From Hoylesella enoeca JCM 12259 (GTDB taxonomy: Bacteria; Bacteroidota; Bacteroidia; Bacteroidales; Bacteroidaceae): a stretch of 44,926 bases of DNA. Shown here piece after piece: positions 1 to 9,065 of this stretch (position 1 is its first letter; each line of letters opens with the position of its first letter). The stretch lies in assembly GCF_000613405.1 (NCBI RefSeq), contig NZ_BAIX01000016.1, positions 1 to 44,926 on the forward strand, given 5' to 3'. The notes beneath the pieces were generated by a model. It saw only the letters and a program-made list of their open reading frames with translations, ran no database searches and was not told the origin of the DNA. Made by a program: the position numbers and the translations under genes.

Positions 1-71
1 CTTGGAAGCGCTGTTTTTCTGATTTTCGAGTTTTCCAACTACTTGGAAGCGTCGTTTTTCTGATTTTCGAG
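1..71. repeat. Two 30-nt direct repeats, 41-nt period
   Basis: Bases 1-30 and 42-71 are nearly identical 30-mers starting CTTGGAAGCG and ending GATTTTCGAG, differing by two bases near position 11 of the unit. They are separated by 11 bases, giving a 41-nt period, and the window begins exactly at a unit boundary, so the array may continue to the left. No coding function is seen. A different repeat with about the same period lies at 24.0 kb. Confidence 0.8.
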
Positions 72-158
72 CTTGTGTGTGTTAAGACTTTTCCGAGATT
101 TGCAAATATATGACTTTAAAGGGTGCAGAGAAGTCGGGAGGGGGCTTTGCATGGATGC

Positions 159-238
159 GCTGCTGGTTATATTTGCTTTTGTTTTATCATATTCTCGCTC
201 GTTCAGACTCCCAATCCCCTAACTTAGAGGGCGAAGGG
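159..238 (-). repeat. Dispersed repeat, left copy (inverted relative to 44.8 kb)
   Basis: Read on the minus strand this segment has TTCGCCCTCTAAGTTAGGGG, then GTCTGAACGAGCGAGA, then GCAAATATAACCAGCAGC. The same blocks occur in the same order on the plus strand at 44813-44920, with small indels. The CTAAGTTAG core with its flanking C and G runs can form a hairpin. Here the reading frame after the ATGATAAAACAA block stops within a few codons, so it does not look like a gene. Confidence 0.75.
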
Positions 239-247
239 AGCGAAAGC

Positions 248-676
248 TCATAGCCCTTTTTCTTTCTTCAATTCGCTGCTGATCCGATGCGTGGTATAGA
301 TTTCGAGGAGGGCTGCAATGAGGAGCAACAAGACCCATTTGTTGTAAACATATTGTATGTAATTCATATAGCCAGAACCTCCGTGTCCTCCGAAGAGTGG
401 CAAGAGAAACTGATAGGCTGAGTCGATCATCAGAAGGGCAGACAAGATAAAGAAGATATCGGCTATGGTCTGAATGCGTTTCAGGCGCTTGATCACGAAA
501 TTGTTGCCCGCATACAGTTGCATCGCTTGTATTACTGTGAACATCAATGTGCCTGTGGCAAAAAGCCAACACACGATCTTCTGCTGCCACATAAATACGT
601 AACAGCCTGTTCCGATTACCATCAGTAGTCCTCCGATGAGGAAAATGGCACTTTGTATCTTATTTTGTTGTCTCAT
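248..676 (-). CDS. Small four-helix membrane protein, unknown function
   Basis: I do not recognise a family with confidence. The 142-residue product has four hydrophobic stretches (near residues 8-30, 36-54, 68-92 and 108-126) separated by short charged loops, and a lysine-rich tail. The ATG at 676 is chosen because the alternative at 703 would lengthen the overlap with the upstream DivIC-like gene; with 676 the overlap is 17 bases. The overlap suggests the two genes are co-transcribed and translationally coupled. Similar small membrane proteins follow septum-formation genes in other Bacteroidetes, but no function follows from that. Confidence 0.7.
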   Translation of the reverse strand: MRQQNKIQSAIFLIGGLLMVIGTGCYVFMWQQKIVCWLFATGTLMFTVIQAMQLYAGNNFVIKRLKRIQTIADIFFILSALLMIDSAYQFLLPLFGGHGGSGYMNYIQYVYNKWVLLLLIAALLEIYTTHRISSELKKEKGL

Positions 677-998
677 TGTTGTTATCTGTCGGTTGTTCGT
701 CATCGCTCAGGACATAGATGTCTTCATCGTTGGCTTTCATAAAATAGCGTTCGCGTGCAATCTTCTCAATGGCTTTTGGATTGCGTTTCAGTTCGCGGAG
801 TTTCGTTGAGTCGGTCTCGTGTTGCGCTTTGTATGCCTTGATTTGCTCTTTCAGTTCGCTGATCTGTAACTCGTATTGCACGCGTTTCATGAAACTGTTT
901 TCATCGAGAAATCCAATGACGATCACACCAATAACTATCACAATCAAATATTTGTGACGGCCAATGAATCTCCAAAGAAAGCCCAAATGATAGTTCAT
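660..998 (-). CDS. Septum formation initiator (DivIC/FtsB family)
   Basis: The 112-residue product has a short cytoplasmic N-terminus, one transmembrane helix at about residues 16-31 and then a charged coiled coil (about 38-75), followed by RNPKAIEKIARERYFMK. The last part matches the conserved end of FtsB/DivIC proteins, which bind FtsL and FtsQ/DivIB in the divisome. An in-frame reading extends far upstream, but that part lies antisense to dnaX, so the ATG at 998 is chosen; it also gives the normal family length. It is divergent from dnaX across about 90 bases. Which of the two names, FtsB or DivIC, applies cannot be decided here. Confidence 0.85.
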   Translation of the reverse strand: MNYHLGFLWRFIGRHKYLIVIVIGVIVIGFLDENSFMKRVQYELQISELKEQIKAYKAQHETDSTKLRELKRNPKAIEKIARERYFMKANDEDIYVLSDDEQPTDNNNETTK

Positions 999-1059
999 TC
1001 CGATTTGATTTACGGCTGCAAAAGTAGGAAATAATATCGATAATGTCGAGTTTTTTACG

Positions 1060-1067
1060 TACTTTTG
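1060..1067 (+). promoter_or_regulatory. Bacteroidetes -7 box for dnaX
   Basis: TACTTTTG matches the TAnnTTTG -7 consensus and lies about 20 bases before the dnaX ATG. A clear -33 TTTG at the usual 19-21 base distance is not seen. Confidence 0.5.
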
Positions 1068-1088
1068 CCTCGAAAAATTCATTTCTAT

Positions 1089-2873
1089 ATGGACGAATAC
1101 ATTGTTTCTGCGCGCAAATACCGTCCGATGTCTTTTGATACTGTTGTTGGTCAGTCGGCTTTGACGACAACGTTGAAGAATGCGGTCAGGACCGGTAAAT
1201 TGGCGCACGCTTATCTTTTCTGTGGCCCGAGAGGCGTTGGTAAGACCACGTGTGCCCGTATTTTCGCCAAAGCCATTAATTGTTTGACACCCACCGAAGA
1301 TGGAGAGGCTTGCAATCATTGTGAGAGTTGCGAGGCTTTTAACGAACAGCGGTCTTACAATATCTTCGAACTTGATGCCGCAAGCAATAACTCTGTGGAG
1401 AACATCAAGGCTCTGATGGACCAGACCCGCATACCGCCGCAGGTGGGGAAATATAAGGTTTTCATTATTGATGAGGTGCACATGTTGTCTACGGCAGCGT
1501 TTAACGCTTTTCTGAAAACACTCGAAGAACCGCCGGCACATGTTATATTCATTCTCGCAACAACCGAGAAACATAAGATTTTGCCCACGATCCTCTCTCG
1601 TTGTCAGATTTATGATTTTGAGCGAATGACCGTTCAGGGCATCATCAATCATCTAAAAATGGTGGCCGAACGTGAGAACATCGCTTATGAAGAGGAAGCA
1701 CTCAATGTGATTGCTGAAAAGGCCGATGGCGGAATGCGTGATGCGCTGTCGATATTCGATCAAGTGGCGAGTTTCAGCCAGAGCAATATCACTTATCAAA
1801 AGGTGATAGAAGATCTCAATGTGTTGGACAGTGACAATTATTTTCGTATCATTGATCTGGCTTTACAAAATCGGGTGAGCGATGTGATGGTGTTGCTCAA
1901 CACGGTTATTGGTAAAGGATTCGATGGCGGAAATCTGATCACGGGTCTTGCAATGCACGTCCGCAATGTGCTGATGGCTAAGGATTCGGCAACACTTCCG
2001 CTGCTCGAAGTGAGCGAAAAACAGCGTAGTCGTTTTCAAGAACAAGCCGCGAAGTGTCCCACACAGTTTCTTTATAAAGCTTTGGAACTGATGAATCACT
2101 GCGATATCAACTATCGACAAAGCAGCAATAAACGCCTGTTGGTGGAGCTGACGCTGATTCAAGTGGCGCAGATCACGCAATCCGACGATACCGAGGGTGC
2201 GGGGCGTAGCCCCAAACGATTGAAATCCCTGTTTCAGAATTTAGTTCTTTCTCAACCGAAACCGGCTATACAGGTGGCCGGGGATGAGAAACCGACTGTG
2301 CATCAGACGAAGGCGGTGCAACACCGGGCAGACAATCCTCAGCCTTCCGCATCTCAATCCAATCCTCTGTCGATCTCACCGGCTCCGTCTCCTGCGGTCG
2401 GAGCGCGTCTGAATTTAGGTTCGATGGGACTGACGTTCAGTGATTTGAGGGGGCACACACCCTCAGTCACTCCCCAAGAAACCGTGGAAGACACGGCCAT
2501 GGGCGAACATCAATCGTTCACGCAAGATGCTTTGGAATTGCAATGGATGATGATGTGTAACCGAATGCCGCAAGAAATGACCGGTCTTGCGGCCCGGATG
2601 AAGAACATGATACCCCGAATCACTACACTTCCGCATGTGGAAGTGGTGGTGGATAATGATTTGATCCTTGATGAAATCAGTAAGATTAAAGGAAAAATAC
2701 GATTAACGCTGGTCCGGAATTTGCATAATGACGACATTCAACTCAATATTCGTTTGGCCGAAGGAGGCGAAGTGCGCAAGGTTTTGACCAAACGTGAACT
2801 CTTTGAGGAGATGAAACAGAAGAATCCCGCTATCGAAAAGTTGTGCGAATTGCTCAGTTTGGAATTATCTTAA
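1089..2873 (+). CDS. dnaX: DNA polymerase III subunit gamma/tau
   Basis: This is the clamp-loader ATPase that loads the sliding clamp during replication. The 594-residue protein starts MDEYIVSARKYRP. It has Walker A GPRGVGKTT (about 46-54), four zinc-ligand cysteines (65, 75, 78, 81), Walker B IIDEVHML near 126 and a sensor-1 region with ILSRCQ. After about residue 370 comes a proline- and serine-rich linker and a divergent tau-type C-terminus. The ATG at 1089 is preferred over an upstream in-frame one at 1065 because the family begins there and the -7 box overlaps 1065. No slippery heptanucleotide for gamma production is obvious. Confidence 0.96.
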   Translation: MDEYIVSARKYRPMSFDTVVGQSALTTTLKNAVRTGKLAHAYLFCGPRGVGKTTCARIFAKAINCLTPTEDGEACNHCESCEAFNEQRSYNIFELDAASNNSVENIKALMDQTRIPPQVGKYKVFIIDEVHMLSTAAFNAFLKTLEEPPAHVIFILATTEKHKILPTILSRCQIYDFERMTVQGIINHLKMVAERENIAYEEEALNVIAEKADGGMRDALSIFDQVASFSQSNITYQKVIEDLNVLDSDNYFRIIDLALQNRVSDVMVLLNTVIGKGFDGGNLITGLAMHVRNVLMAKDSATLPLLEVSEKQRSRFQEQAAKCPTQFLYKALELMNHCDINYRQSSNKRLLVELTLIQVAQITQSDDTEGAGRSPKRLKSLFQNLVLSQPKPAIQVAGDEKPTVHQTKAVQHRADNPQPSASQSNPLSISPAPSPAVGARLNLGSMGLTFSDLRGHTPSVTPQETVEDTAMGEHQSFTQDALELQWMMMCNRMPQEMTGLAARMKNMIPRITTLPHVEVVVDNDLILDEISKIKGKIRLTLVRNLHNDDIQLNIRLAEGGEVRKVLTKRELFEEMKQKNPAIEKLCELLSLELS

Positions 2874-3056
2874 CGTGGTGAGTTTGATGCAAAATCTGTT
2901 TTAACAATGATCAAAGTCGCTACGTCGTTACGACAAACGTCACAATGACGCAACGGACAAGTCTTGTTTCTTCATTACCATTAATGCTGATATCTTTGAA
3001 ATACACTGATCAAAAGACATTGATGAATTGATCAAGCTCACGTTAATCATGAAAAA

Positions 3057-5303
3057 TTATTGGATGAGTCGGCGCAGTGCGTTCTCTTCTCCGACAATCC
3101 AAATGATGTCTCCTTGCTCGAAACGACGGGAAGGATCGATGAGAGCAAGGTTTTCTTGACCTTCTTCCACACCCACAACCATACAATTGTATTGGTCGCG
3201 AATGCCACTCTCGCGCAGCGTCTTGCCGATAAACGGACTGTCGGACGTGAGAATCAATTGGCGCAGTTTCATTTCGCGCTTCTCGATATCAGGATCTTCT
3301 GCAATCTGCTCACCTTTGAGAGCCTCACCGAAAGCACGCAATTGATCGTCGTTTCCGATGACTTGAATCTTGTCATTGGGGAAGATCACATTGCTGCCGC
3401 TGGGTATGTTGATGCGTTGCCGACCGCGAAGAATACTGCTGACATGCACACCAAAACGATTGCGAAACTGTAAATCACGAAGTGTTTTACCCGTCCACGC
3501 CGAATTTTCGGGCACATCGAAATCAGAAATATGGATGTCTCGATCTAAGAGATGACCTTCAAAAAGCGGTTTCTTACGACCTTTGACTTGCGCGGCAATG
3601 TCTCGCGAGCGAAGATTCTGTATGAAAACGCGCTCGAGCATGATGCTGCGGCGTTTCAATCCACGTGAAAGCACCATCAAGATAATGGCCGTTGCAGCAA
3701 TACTGATCATCAGTGCGTTGGTGAATCGTGTGAGATAATTGCACACGTAAAAGACGAATGTAACAGCAATGATCACACGCACCAAGATCGTAAAAGTCAG
3801 TGGGAGTCGGTTGAGACGACTTTGTGTCCAAAGAGATTTAAACTCTTCGCTGTGGTTTTTCTTCATGACCATTGCCCGAAGAAACGGAGCAATGAAGGCG
3901 ACAGTCAATACCCCGCACACGCCATTGGCCCACCAATGCGGCAAAATGTGACGAATAAACGGCAGAAAGAAAGTAAACATCAGCGCGATCACAGCTGCAC
4001 TGAGAATAGAATAAACCAAAATATAAAGCAGCAGTTGTCGAAGGAGAGAACGCCAATTGTTGACTTCGGCTGCCGAAGAGTGATGGGCAGCACCGAGATG
4101 ATTGAGTCTGCGGATCCATTTCTTCGACAATCGTCGCTCGATTTGATTGTAACAAGGCTCCGCAAAGCGTATCATATAAGGTGTGAGAAACGTTGTGATG
4201 ACCGAAACTGCCACCACCACAGGATAGAGAAATCGCCCGATGACGCCGAGCGAGAGTCCGAGTGAGGCGATGATAAAAGCAAATTCGCCAATCTGCGCCA
4301 TTGAGAACCCACATTTCATTGATGTTTTCAAAGGCTGACCGCTCAACATAAAGCCTGCCGTTCCAAATATTCCTTGTCCTAAGAGAATGGCAAGTATGAG
4401 GATACCGATGGGGAATGCGTATTCCATAAGGATCTTCGGGTCGACCAACATACCGACAGACACGAAGAAAATAGCACCGAAGAAGTTCTTCACCGGCTCT
4501 ACAAGACGGATAATTTTATCTGCTTCGATCGTCTCGGCAAGAATACTTCCCATCACAAAAGCACCGAAAGCACTGCTGAATCCGACGGCCGACGAGAAAA
4601 CGGCCATGGCACAACAGAGGCCTAAGGAGACGATAATCATTGTCTCATCGTTCATCAGTCGACGTGTGCGTCGAAATAGAATGGGAATAAGGAAAATGCC
4701 GATGACAAACCAAAGAACGAGAAAGAATACGATTTTCAAGATGATTCCAGCCATCTGTTCGCCGTTGGGACTCGATCCACCAGCCACCGCACTCAGCATC
4801 ACCATCATCACAATGGCTAACACATCTTCGAGAATCAGCACGCTCATCACCAATCCTGCAAATCGTTGTTGGCGTAATCCCATATCGTCGAAAGCCTTAT
4901 AGATGATGGTAGTAGATGACATGGCCAACATACCTCCGAGAAAAAGGCAGTCCATCCGACTCCAACCGAAAGCATGTCCGACGCTTGTTCCCAGCATCAT
5001 CATGCAAAAGATAATCGTAAGTGCAGCGATCACGGGGGCCATTCCCATCTTGATGATCTTCTTGAAAGAGAAATCCAGTCCGAGCGAAAACAGCAAGAAG
5101 ATTACGCCGATGTCTGCCCACGTCTGTATATCTGCCTCATCAATGACCGACATTGTATAAGGCATGTGAGGCGAAACGAGGAATCCCGCCACGATATATC
5201 CCAACACCAACGGCTGCTTGAGACGCTTGAAAATAAGCGTTACGCTTCCCGCAACGACCAAAATAAGTGCAAGATCTTTGACCAGATTCGGCAATTCGGC
5301 CAT
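3057..5303 (-). CDS. CPA2-family cation/proton antiporter with TrkA-C domains
   Basis: The 748-residue membrane protein has a Na+/H+ exchanger domain of about 12 helices in its first ~400 residues, beginning LILVVAGSVTLIFKRLKQP and including FLLFSLGLDFSFKKI. A further hydrophobic block (about 420-560) follows. The cytoplasmic C-terminus has two TrkA-C (RCK_C)-like modules, seen as the repeated pattern GKTLRDL..F...V.SI.RG and GKTLRESGIRDQYNCMVVGV. Family members exchange K+ or Na+ for protons, and the TrkA-C part is expected to sense a ligand. It follows peptidase T by 47 bases on the same strand and is probably co-transcribed. The transported ion is not determined. Confidence 0.9.
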   Translation of the reverse strand: MAELPNLVKDLALILVVAGSVTLIFKRLKQPLVLGYIVAGFLVSPHMPYTMSVIDEADIQTWADIGVIFLLFSLGLDFSFKKIIKMGMAPVIAALTIIFCMMMLGTSVGHAFGWSRMDCLFLGGMLAMSSTTIIYKAFDDMGLRQQRFAGLVMSVLILEDVLAIVMMVMLSAVAGGSSPNGEQMAGIILKIVFFLVLWFVIGIFLIPILFRRTRRLMNDETMIIVSLGLCCAMAVFSSAVGFSSAFGAFVMGSILAETIEADKIIRLVEPVKNFFGAIFFVSVGMLVDPKILMEYAFPIGILILAILLGQGIFGTAGFMLSGQPLKTSMKCGFSMAQIGEFAFIIASLGLSLGVIGRFLYPVVVAVSVITTFLTPYMIRFAEPCYNQIERRLSKKWIRRLNHLGAAHHSSAAEVNNWRSLLRQLLLYILVYSILSAAVIALMFTFFLPFIRHILPHWWANGVCGVLTVAFIAPFLRAMVMKKNHSEEFKSLWTQSRLNRLPLTFTILVRVIIAVTFVFYVCNYLTRFTNALMISIAATAIILMVLSRGLKRRSIMLERVFIQNLRSRDIAAQVKGRKKPLFEGHLLDRDIHISDFDVPENSAWTGKTLRDLQFRNRFGVHVSSILRGRQRINIPSGSNVIFPNDKIQVIGNDDQLRAFGEALKGEQIAEDPDIEKREMKLRQLILTSDSPFIGKTLRESGIRDQYNCMVVGVEEGQENLALIDPSRRFEQGDIIWIVGEENALRRLIQ

Positions 5304-5350
5304 AAAAGAAAGGATAAAGCCACAGATCGAAGTGTCCGTGGCCGAATGAA

Positions 5351-6574
5351 TTAATCGTTATAAGCAGCGGTGATTTCGCAAATCTTCGTGATCACCTGCA
5401 CTGCTTTCTCCATCACTTGAATGGAAACAAACTCGTAAGGACCGTGGAAATTCACACCGCCGGCAAAGATATTGGGACAGGGAAGTCCCTTGAAACTGAG
5501 CTGCGCACCGTCAGTTCCACCGCGAATCGGTTCCACTTTCGGCGGAACACCGCATTGCTGCATCGCCTGCAACACGATTTCGATGACGTGCATATTGGGA
5601 TCAATCTTCTCTTTCATGTTGTAATATTGATCCTTCAGCTCAACATTGACAGTTCCTTCGCCGTATTTCTCGTTCATTTTGCGGGCACATTCCTCGATGA
5701 AATCCTTGCGATCCTCAAACCGTTCACGGTCGTGATCGCGAATGATATAGGTGAGTTTAGCTTCTTCCGTTCGACTTTCGATGCCCAAAAGATGATAGAA
5801 TCCCTCGTAACCTTCGGTCGATTCGGGAATCTCTGTATCGGGAATGAGTGCATTAAATTCGCAAGCCAGCCGATTGGCATTGATCATCTTACCTTTGGCA
5901 TAACCTGTATGAACACTCACACCTTTAATATATACTTTAGCACCAGCTGCATTGAAGTTCTCGTATTCTAAATCGCCGAGATCTCCTCCATCAATGGTGT
6001 AAGCCCATTGGCAACCGAACCGCTCTACATCGAAATGGTGAGCGCCGCGCCCGATCTCCTCATCGGGATTGAATCCGATGCGTATATCGCCGTGTTTCAC
6101 CTCGTTGTGATCGCGCAACCAACACATAGCCTGCATGATTTCGGCGATTCCCGCTTTGTCGTCGGCACCCAAAAGCGTGGTCCCATCGGTCACAATCAGA
6201 TCTTCGCCCACGTGTGCACGCAGTTCGGGAAATTTTTCGGGCGACGACACAATGCCTGGCGACAGTTCGATATCACCGCCGTCATAGCTTTTCACAATGC
6301 GTGCTTTGATGTTTGCTCCGCTGCAATCAGGACTCGTATCATAGTGAGAAATAAATCCGATCGTGGGTATTTCTTTTTTCGTATTGGCCCGGAGTGTAGC
6401 ATAAATATAGCCCATCTCGTCCATCTCTACATCGCTGAATCCTTCCGTTTCGAGTTCTTTTTTGAGATATTCGGCAAAGATCAACTGTTTCGAAGTGCTG
6501 GGCACGCTCTCCGAATCGTCGTTCGACTGGGTGTCGAATTGCGTGTAATTGATGAATCTTTCTGCTAATTCCAT
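5351..6574 (-). CDS. pepT: Peptidase T (tripeptide aminopeptidase)
   Basis: This M20B zinc aminopeptidase releases the N-terminal residue from tripeptides in the cytoplasm. Motifs include the metal-binding [25 protein letters not shown] and the catalytic [14 protein letters not shown]. The C-terminal [17 protein letters not shown] and a late HGPYEFVSI complete the site. The reading frame is open to a GTG at 6616, but the ATG at 6574 is preferred: it gives [17 protein letters not shown], which lines up with the start of known PepT proteins. It lies upstream of the antiporter gene, with tRNA-Arg beyond its start. Confidence 0.94.
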   Translation of the reverse strand: MELAERFINYTQFDTQSNDDSESVPSTSKQLIFAEYLKKELETEGFSDVEMDEMGYIYATLRANTKKEIPTIGFISHYDTSPDCSGANIKARIVKSYDGGDIELSPGIVSSPEKFPELRAHVGEDLIVTDGTTLLGADDKAGIAEIMQAMCWLRDHNEVKHGDIRIGFNPDEEIGRGAHHFDVERFGCQWAYTIDGGDLGDLEYENFNAAGAKVYIKGVSVHTGYAKGKMINANRLACEFNALIPDTEIPESTEGYEGFYHLLGIESRTEEAKLTYIIRDHDRERFEDRKDFIEECARKMNEKYGEGTVNVELKDQYYNMKEKIDPNMHVIEIVLQAMQQCGVPPKVEPIRGGTDGAQLSFKGLPCPNIFAGGVNFHGPYEFVSIQVMEKAVQVITKICEITAAYND

Positions 6575-6730
6575 ACAGTATTCGTATTTATTGGTTTTGA
6601 AATTCGGTTTAGACACATGGCTCGTTTCACCCGACTCCGACGTTGTCCGGACAAAAGTTGAAATGAGGTTTTGATTTCGACATCTTTTGTTCTTCGGCCG
6701 GAAGAAAGGAAGAACCTATGTCAAAGAGAG

Positions 6731-6804
6731 TGACCTCGGCGGGATTCAAACCCGCGATCTCAGGAACCGGAATCCTGCATTCTATTCAGCTGAACTACGA
6801 GGCC
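6731..6804 (-). tRNA. tRNA-Arg (anticodon CCG)
   Basis: On the minus strand the sequence folds as a full cloverleaf. The acceptor stem is GGCCTCG/CGAGGTC with one G-U pair, and the D stem is GTTC/GAAT. The anticodon stem CAGGA/TCCTG carries loop TTCCGGT, with the anticodon at 6768-6770. The T stem is GCGGG/CCCGC with loop TTTGAAT, and the discriminator base is A. The CCA end is not encoded. CCG reads the CGG arginine codon. Confidence 0.95.
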
Positions 6805-6814
6805 TTATCGGTTG

Positions 6815-6846
6815 CAAATTTAAGTATAAAAAATGATATGAGCAAA
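6815..6846 (-). promoter_or_regulatory. Promoter for tRNA-Arg
   Basis: On the minus strand TTTG (6846-6843) and TAAATTTG (6822-6815) are separated by 20 bases, matching the Bacteroidetes -33/-7 pattern. The -7 box ends 11 bases before the tRNA. Confidence 0.7.
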
Positions 6847-7120
6847 TCTTTCTTTTAAAATGTCGATTGAGACTGAAACGAAGAGTTATTGATGGCAAGT
6901 GGGAATAGTCTTGCGACTCATCAAGAAACAAACCGGATGTGACATGCCTCGTGATTGACTGTTAAATGTCTTGCAACTGGTGCTTACTTGCAAAACAATT
7001 CACCGTTAAACGCACGCCGTTTAACAGTGAATGAGAAACGATCCCATCTCTGTTCTCTCTCCCGCAAGGAGCAAGAGATAGAATAGGGCAGTGCGGATTA
7101 TATTGCGGTTGGTCACACAG
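6847..7120. other. Intergenic region with an AAACG-type inverted repeat
   Basis: No gene is seen here. Around 7001-7030 lies an imperfect hairpin, CACCGTTAAACG then CACGC then CGTTTAACAGTG. A related CTGTTAAATG block lies about 40 bases to the left. This wording recurs near 30.1 kb and inside the gene at 39.5 kb. Confidence 0.5.
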
Positions 7121-7153
7121 CAAAAAATCCCCTCACCTTGTGAGCGAGGGGAT
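7121..7153 (-). terminator. Intrinsic terminator of trxB
   Basis: On the minus strand ATCCCCTC pairs with GAGGGGAT around an 11-base loop and is followed directly by TTTTTT. It begins 18 bases after the trxB stop codon. Confidence 0.85.
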
Positions 7154-7170
7154 AGGGATAAATGCTTTGT

Positions 7171-8118
7171 TCATTTATTAATCTCCGCCAGATAGCGTTC
7201 TGCTTCTAAAGCAGCCTTGCAACCGCTTCCTGCGGCTACGACAGCCTGCCGATAGACGCGATCGGCGCAATCTCCGGCCGCAAAAACACCGGCAATCTGA
7301 GTGCGGGGAGTGCCGTTGATGGTTTTGATATAGCCCACTTCGTCAAGGTCGAGCCAGTCTTTGAACACGTCAGTATTGGGTTTATGACCGATGGCAAGGA
7401 AAAAGCCGTCGATCGGGAGATCATATTTTTGCTCGTCGGCTTCGCCTTTTCGCTTGACAAGATGCGCTCCTTCGAGTCCGTTTTCACCGTAAAGACCAAG
7501 TGTGTTGTGCTCATAAAGGATCTCGATTTTCTCGTTTTCTTCCACCCGTTTTTTCATAACCTCGGAGGCACGAAGATACGGTTTGCGCACGATCATATAA
7601 ACTTTGCTGCATAACCCAGCCAAATAAGTGGCCTCTTCGCAGGCTGTATCGCCGCCACCTACGACTGCAACGACTTTCTTGCGATAGAAAAAACCGTCGC
7701 AGGTGGCACATGCACTGACGCCCTGTCCATTGTATTTCTTCTCGTCTTCGAGGCCGAGATACTTGGCAGAAGCGCCTGTTGCGATGATCACGGTCTCTGC
7801 TTTGATCTCAATTCCACGGTCGGTGGTGAGCAGATAAGGCCGTTTACTGAGGTCGGCTTTGACGATTACGCCGTCTCGAATATCTGCACCGAAACGCTCG
7901 GCTTGCTTTCTCAGATCCATCATCATCTGATTGCCGTCCACCCCTTGGGGATAACCGGGGAAGTTTTCTACTTCTGTTGTTTGTGTGAGTTGGCCTCCCT
8001 GCTGCAGTCCGACATACTGAACGGGATTGAGATTAGCCCTTCCTGCATAAATGGCAGCTGTGTATCCTGCCGGTCCGCTACCGATAATTAGGCAGCGCGT
8101 GTATTCTTTTGAGTCCAT
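7171..8118 (-). CDS. trxB: Thioredoxin reductase
   Basis: This NADPH-dependent flavoenzyme reduces thioredoxin. The 315-residue protein shows the FAD-binding GSGPAGYTAAIYAGRA (about 13-28), the redox-active CATC (137-140), the NADPH-binding VGGGDTACEEA (about 153-163) and the C-terminal FAD contact AAGDCAD. Length and motif order are those of low-molecular-weight bacterial TrxB. The gene follows the peroxidase gene on the same strand after 177 bases and ends in its own terminator. A shared role in peroxide defence is likely, since such peroxidases are usually reduced by thioredoxin. Confidence 0.96.
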   Translation of the reverse strand: MDSKEYTRCLIIGSGPAGYTAAIYAGRANLNPVQYVGLQQGGQLTQTTEVENFPGYPQGVDGNQMMMDLRKQAERFGADIRDGVIVKADLSKRPYLLTTDRGIEIKAETVIIATGASAKYLGLEDEKKYNGQGVSACATCDGFFYRKKVVAVVGGGDTACEEATYLAGLCSKVYMIVRKPYLRASEVMKKRVEENEKIEILYEHNTLGLYGENGLEGAHLVKRKGEADEQKYDLPIDGFFLAIGHKPNTDVFKDWLDLDEVGYIKTINGTPRTQIAGVFAAGDCADRVYRQAVVAAGSGCKAALEAERYLAEINK

Positions 8119-8154
8119 TTTGAATATTGAATTATGAATATGGAAATATGAAAT

Positions 8155-8281
8155 GATGCCTGCGGCATCGTGAATTTTGTATATAAAATGTGGAATGATT
8201 CATGTGAGGTGATGCTGAATTTATTCTCGATTTGTCATTACGTTCATGTCGTAAGCATCATTCCACATGGATCATTCCACA
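8155..8281. repeat. Hairpin and ATCATTCCACA repeats between peroxidase and trxB
   Basis: GATGCC-TGC-GGCATC at 8155-8169 is a short hairpin. TGTGGAATGAT at 8189-8199 is the exact inverse of ATCATTCCACA, which occurs twice, at 8257-8267 and 8271-8281. The first pair can form a long stem-loop. It could act as a processing or attenuation structure between the two genes, or be a remnant of a mobile repeat; the sequence does not decide. Confidence 0.6.
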
Positions 8282-8295
8282 TTGGTTGTTGTGTG

Positions 8296-8847
8296 TTATT
8301 TCAGTAATTCCTCGATTTCTCGAGCTATATTTTCGATCTTTTCAGTAGGTTCGAAGCGGGCAATAACCTGGCCTTTCTTGTTGATGAGGAATTTAGTGAA
8401 ATTCCATTTGATGTCGTTCTTTTGCTTATAATCGGGGTCTGCCTCTGTCAACATCTTGTCTAAGATGGGCGCAATGGGATGACTCATATCCCAACCGGCA
8501 AATCCTTTCTGCTCCTTTAAGAACTTATAGAGCGGATCGGCATCGTCTCCGTTGACCTTGATCTTCTTGAATCGTGGAAATTCCGTACCGTAATTGAGTT
8601 TGCAAAACTCGTGAATCGACTCGTCGGTACCCGGTGCTTGTTGTCCAAATTGGTTGCAAGGGAAGTCTAATATTTCAAATCCTTGTGCGTGATATTTCTC
8701 ATACAGCTTCTCCAATTCTTCGTACTGGGGAGTGAAACCGCATTTTGTGGCTGTGTTAACAATGAGGAGAACCTCTTCGGAGTACTCTTTCAGAGATACT
8801 TCTTTGTCCTTTCTGTCCTTAACAGAAAAATCATAAACTGTTTTCAT
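8296..8847 (-). CDS. Glutathione peroxidase family (thioredoxin-type) peroxidase
   Basis: The 183-residue protein has the GPx core in order: the peroxidatic cysteine in TATKCGFTPQ (Cys36), FPCNQFGQQ (about 62-70) and KWNFTKFLI near 148. It carries Cys rather than selenocysteine, so it is of the type commonly reduced by thioredoxin. It would reduce hydrogen peroxide or alkyl hydroperoxides in the cytoplasm; there is no signal peptide. Its neighbour is trxB, which fits this reductant. In enteric bacteria a homologue is called BtuE, but a link to vitamin B12 is not implied. Confidence 0.92.
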   Translation of the reverse strand: MKTVYDFSVKDRKDKEVSLKEYSEEVLLIVNTATKCGFTPQYEELEKLYEKYHAQGFEILDFPCNQFGQQAPGTDESIHEFCKLNYGTEFPRFKKIKVNGDDADPLYKFLKEQKGFAGWDMSHPIAPILDKMLTEADPDYKQKNDIKWNFTKFLINKKGQVIARFEPTEKIENIAREIEELLK

Positions 8848-8876
8848 TTTTATCTTTTCTTTTATTGATAACGTTG

Positions 8877-8884
8877 CAAAGATA
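8877..8884 (-). promoter_or_regulatory. -7 box for the peroxidase gene
   Basis: TATCTTTG on the minus strand matches TAnnTTTG, 29 bases upstream of the ATG at 8847. No convincing -33 box is seen. Confidence 0.45.
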
Positions 8885-8988
8885 GCAAATTTGGGTAAGA
8901 AGCAGTGGCTTGGTAATTGTAATTAAGCATATTTAGGGAAATCCCTTGGCTGGGTAGGAGTTGTCCTATACAGAAATATGTGAAACAG

Positions 8989-9020
8989 TTTGCCGGGCAG
9001 TTTTCTCTTTTCTATATTTG
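8989..9020 (+). promoter_or_regulatory. Promoter for the tandem lipoprotein genes
   Basis: TTTG (8989-8992) and TATATTTG (9013-9020) are separated by 20 bases, an ideal Bacteroidetes -33/-7 pair. The lipoprotein ATG is 46 bases downstream. Confidence 0.75.
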
Positions 9021-9065
9021 CAGCAGAAATAAACAAGCGTATAAACAAATTAAAACGGCAGAACA

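Noticed and set aside
219..590. Open frame antisense to the small membrane protein
   Set aside because: It overlaps the better-supported gene at 248-676 fully and has no membrane, signal or domain features.
999..1652. Upstream extension of the DivIC-like reading frame
   Set aside because: It runs antisense through the conserved dnaX ATPase region; the family length fits only the ATG at 998.
3822..4265. Plus-strand open frame inside the antiporter region
   Set aside because: It is a shadow of a well-conserved membrane-protein gene on the other strand and resembles no known protein.
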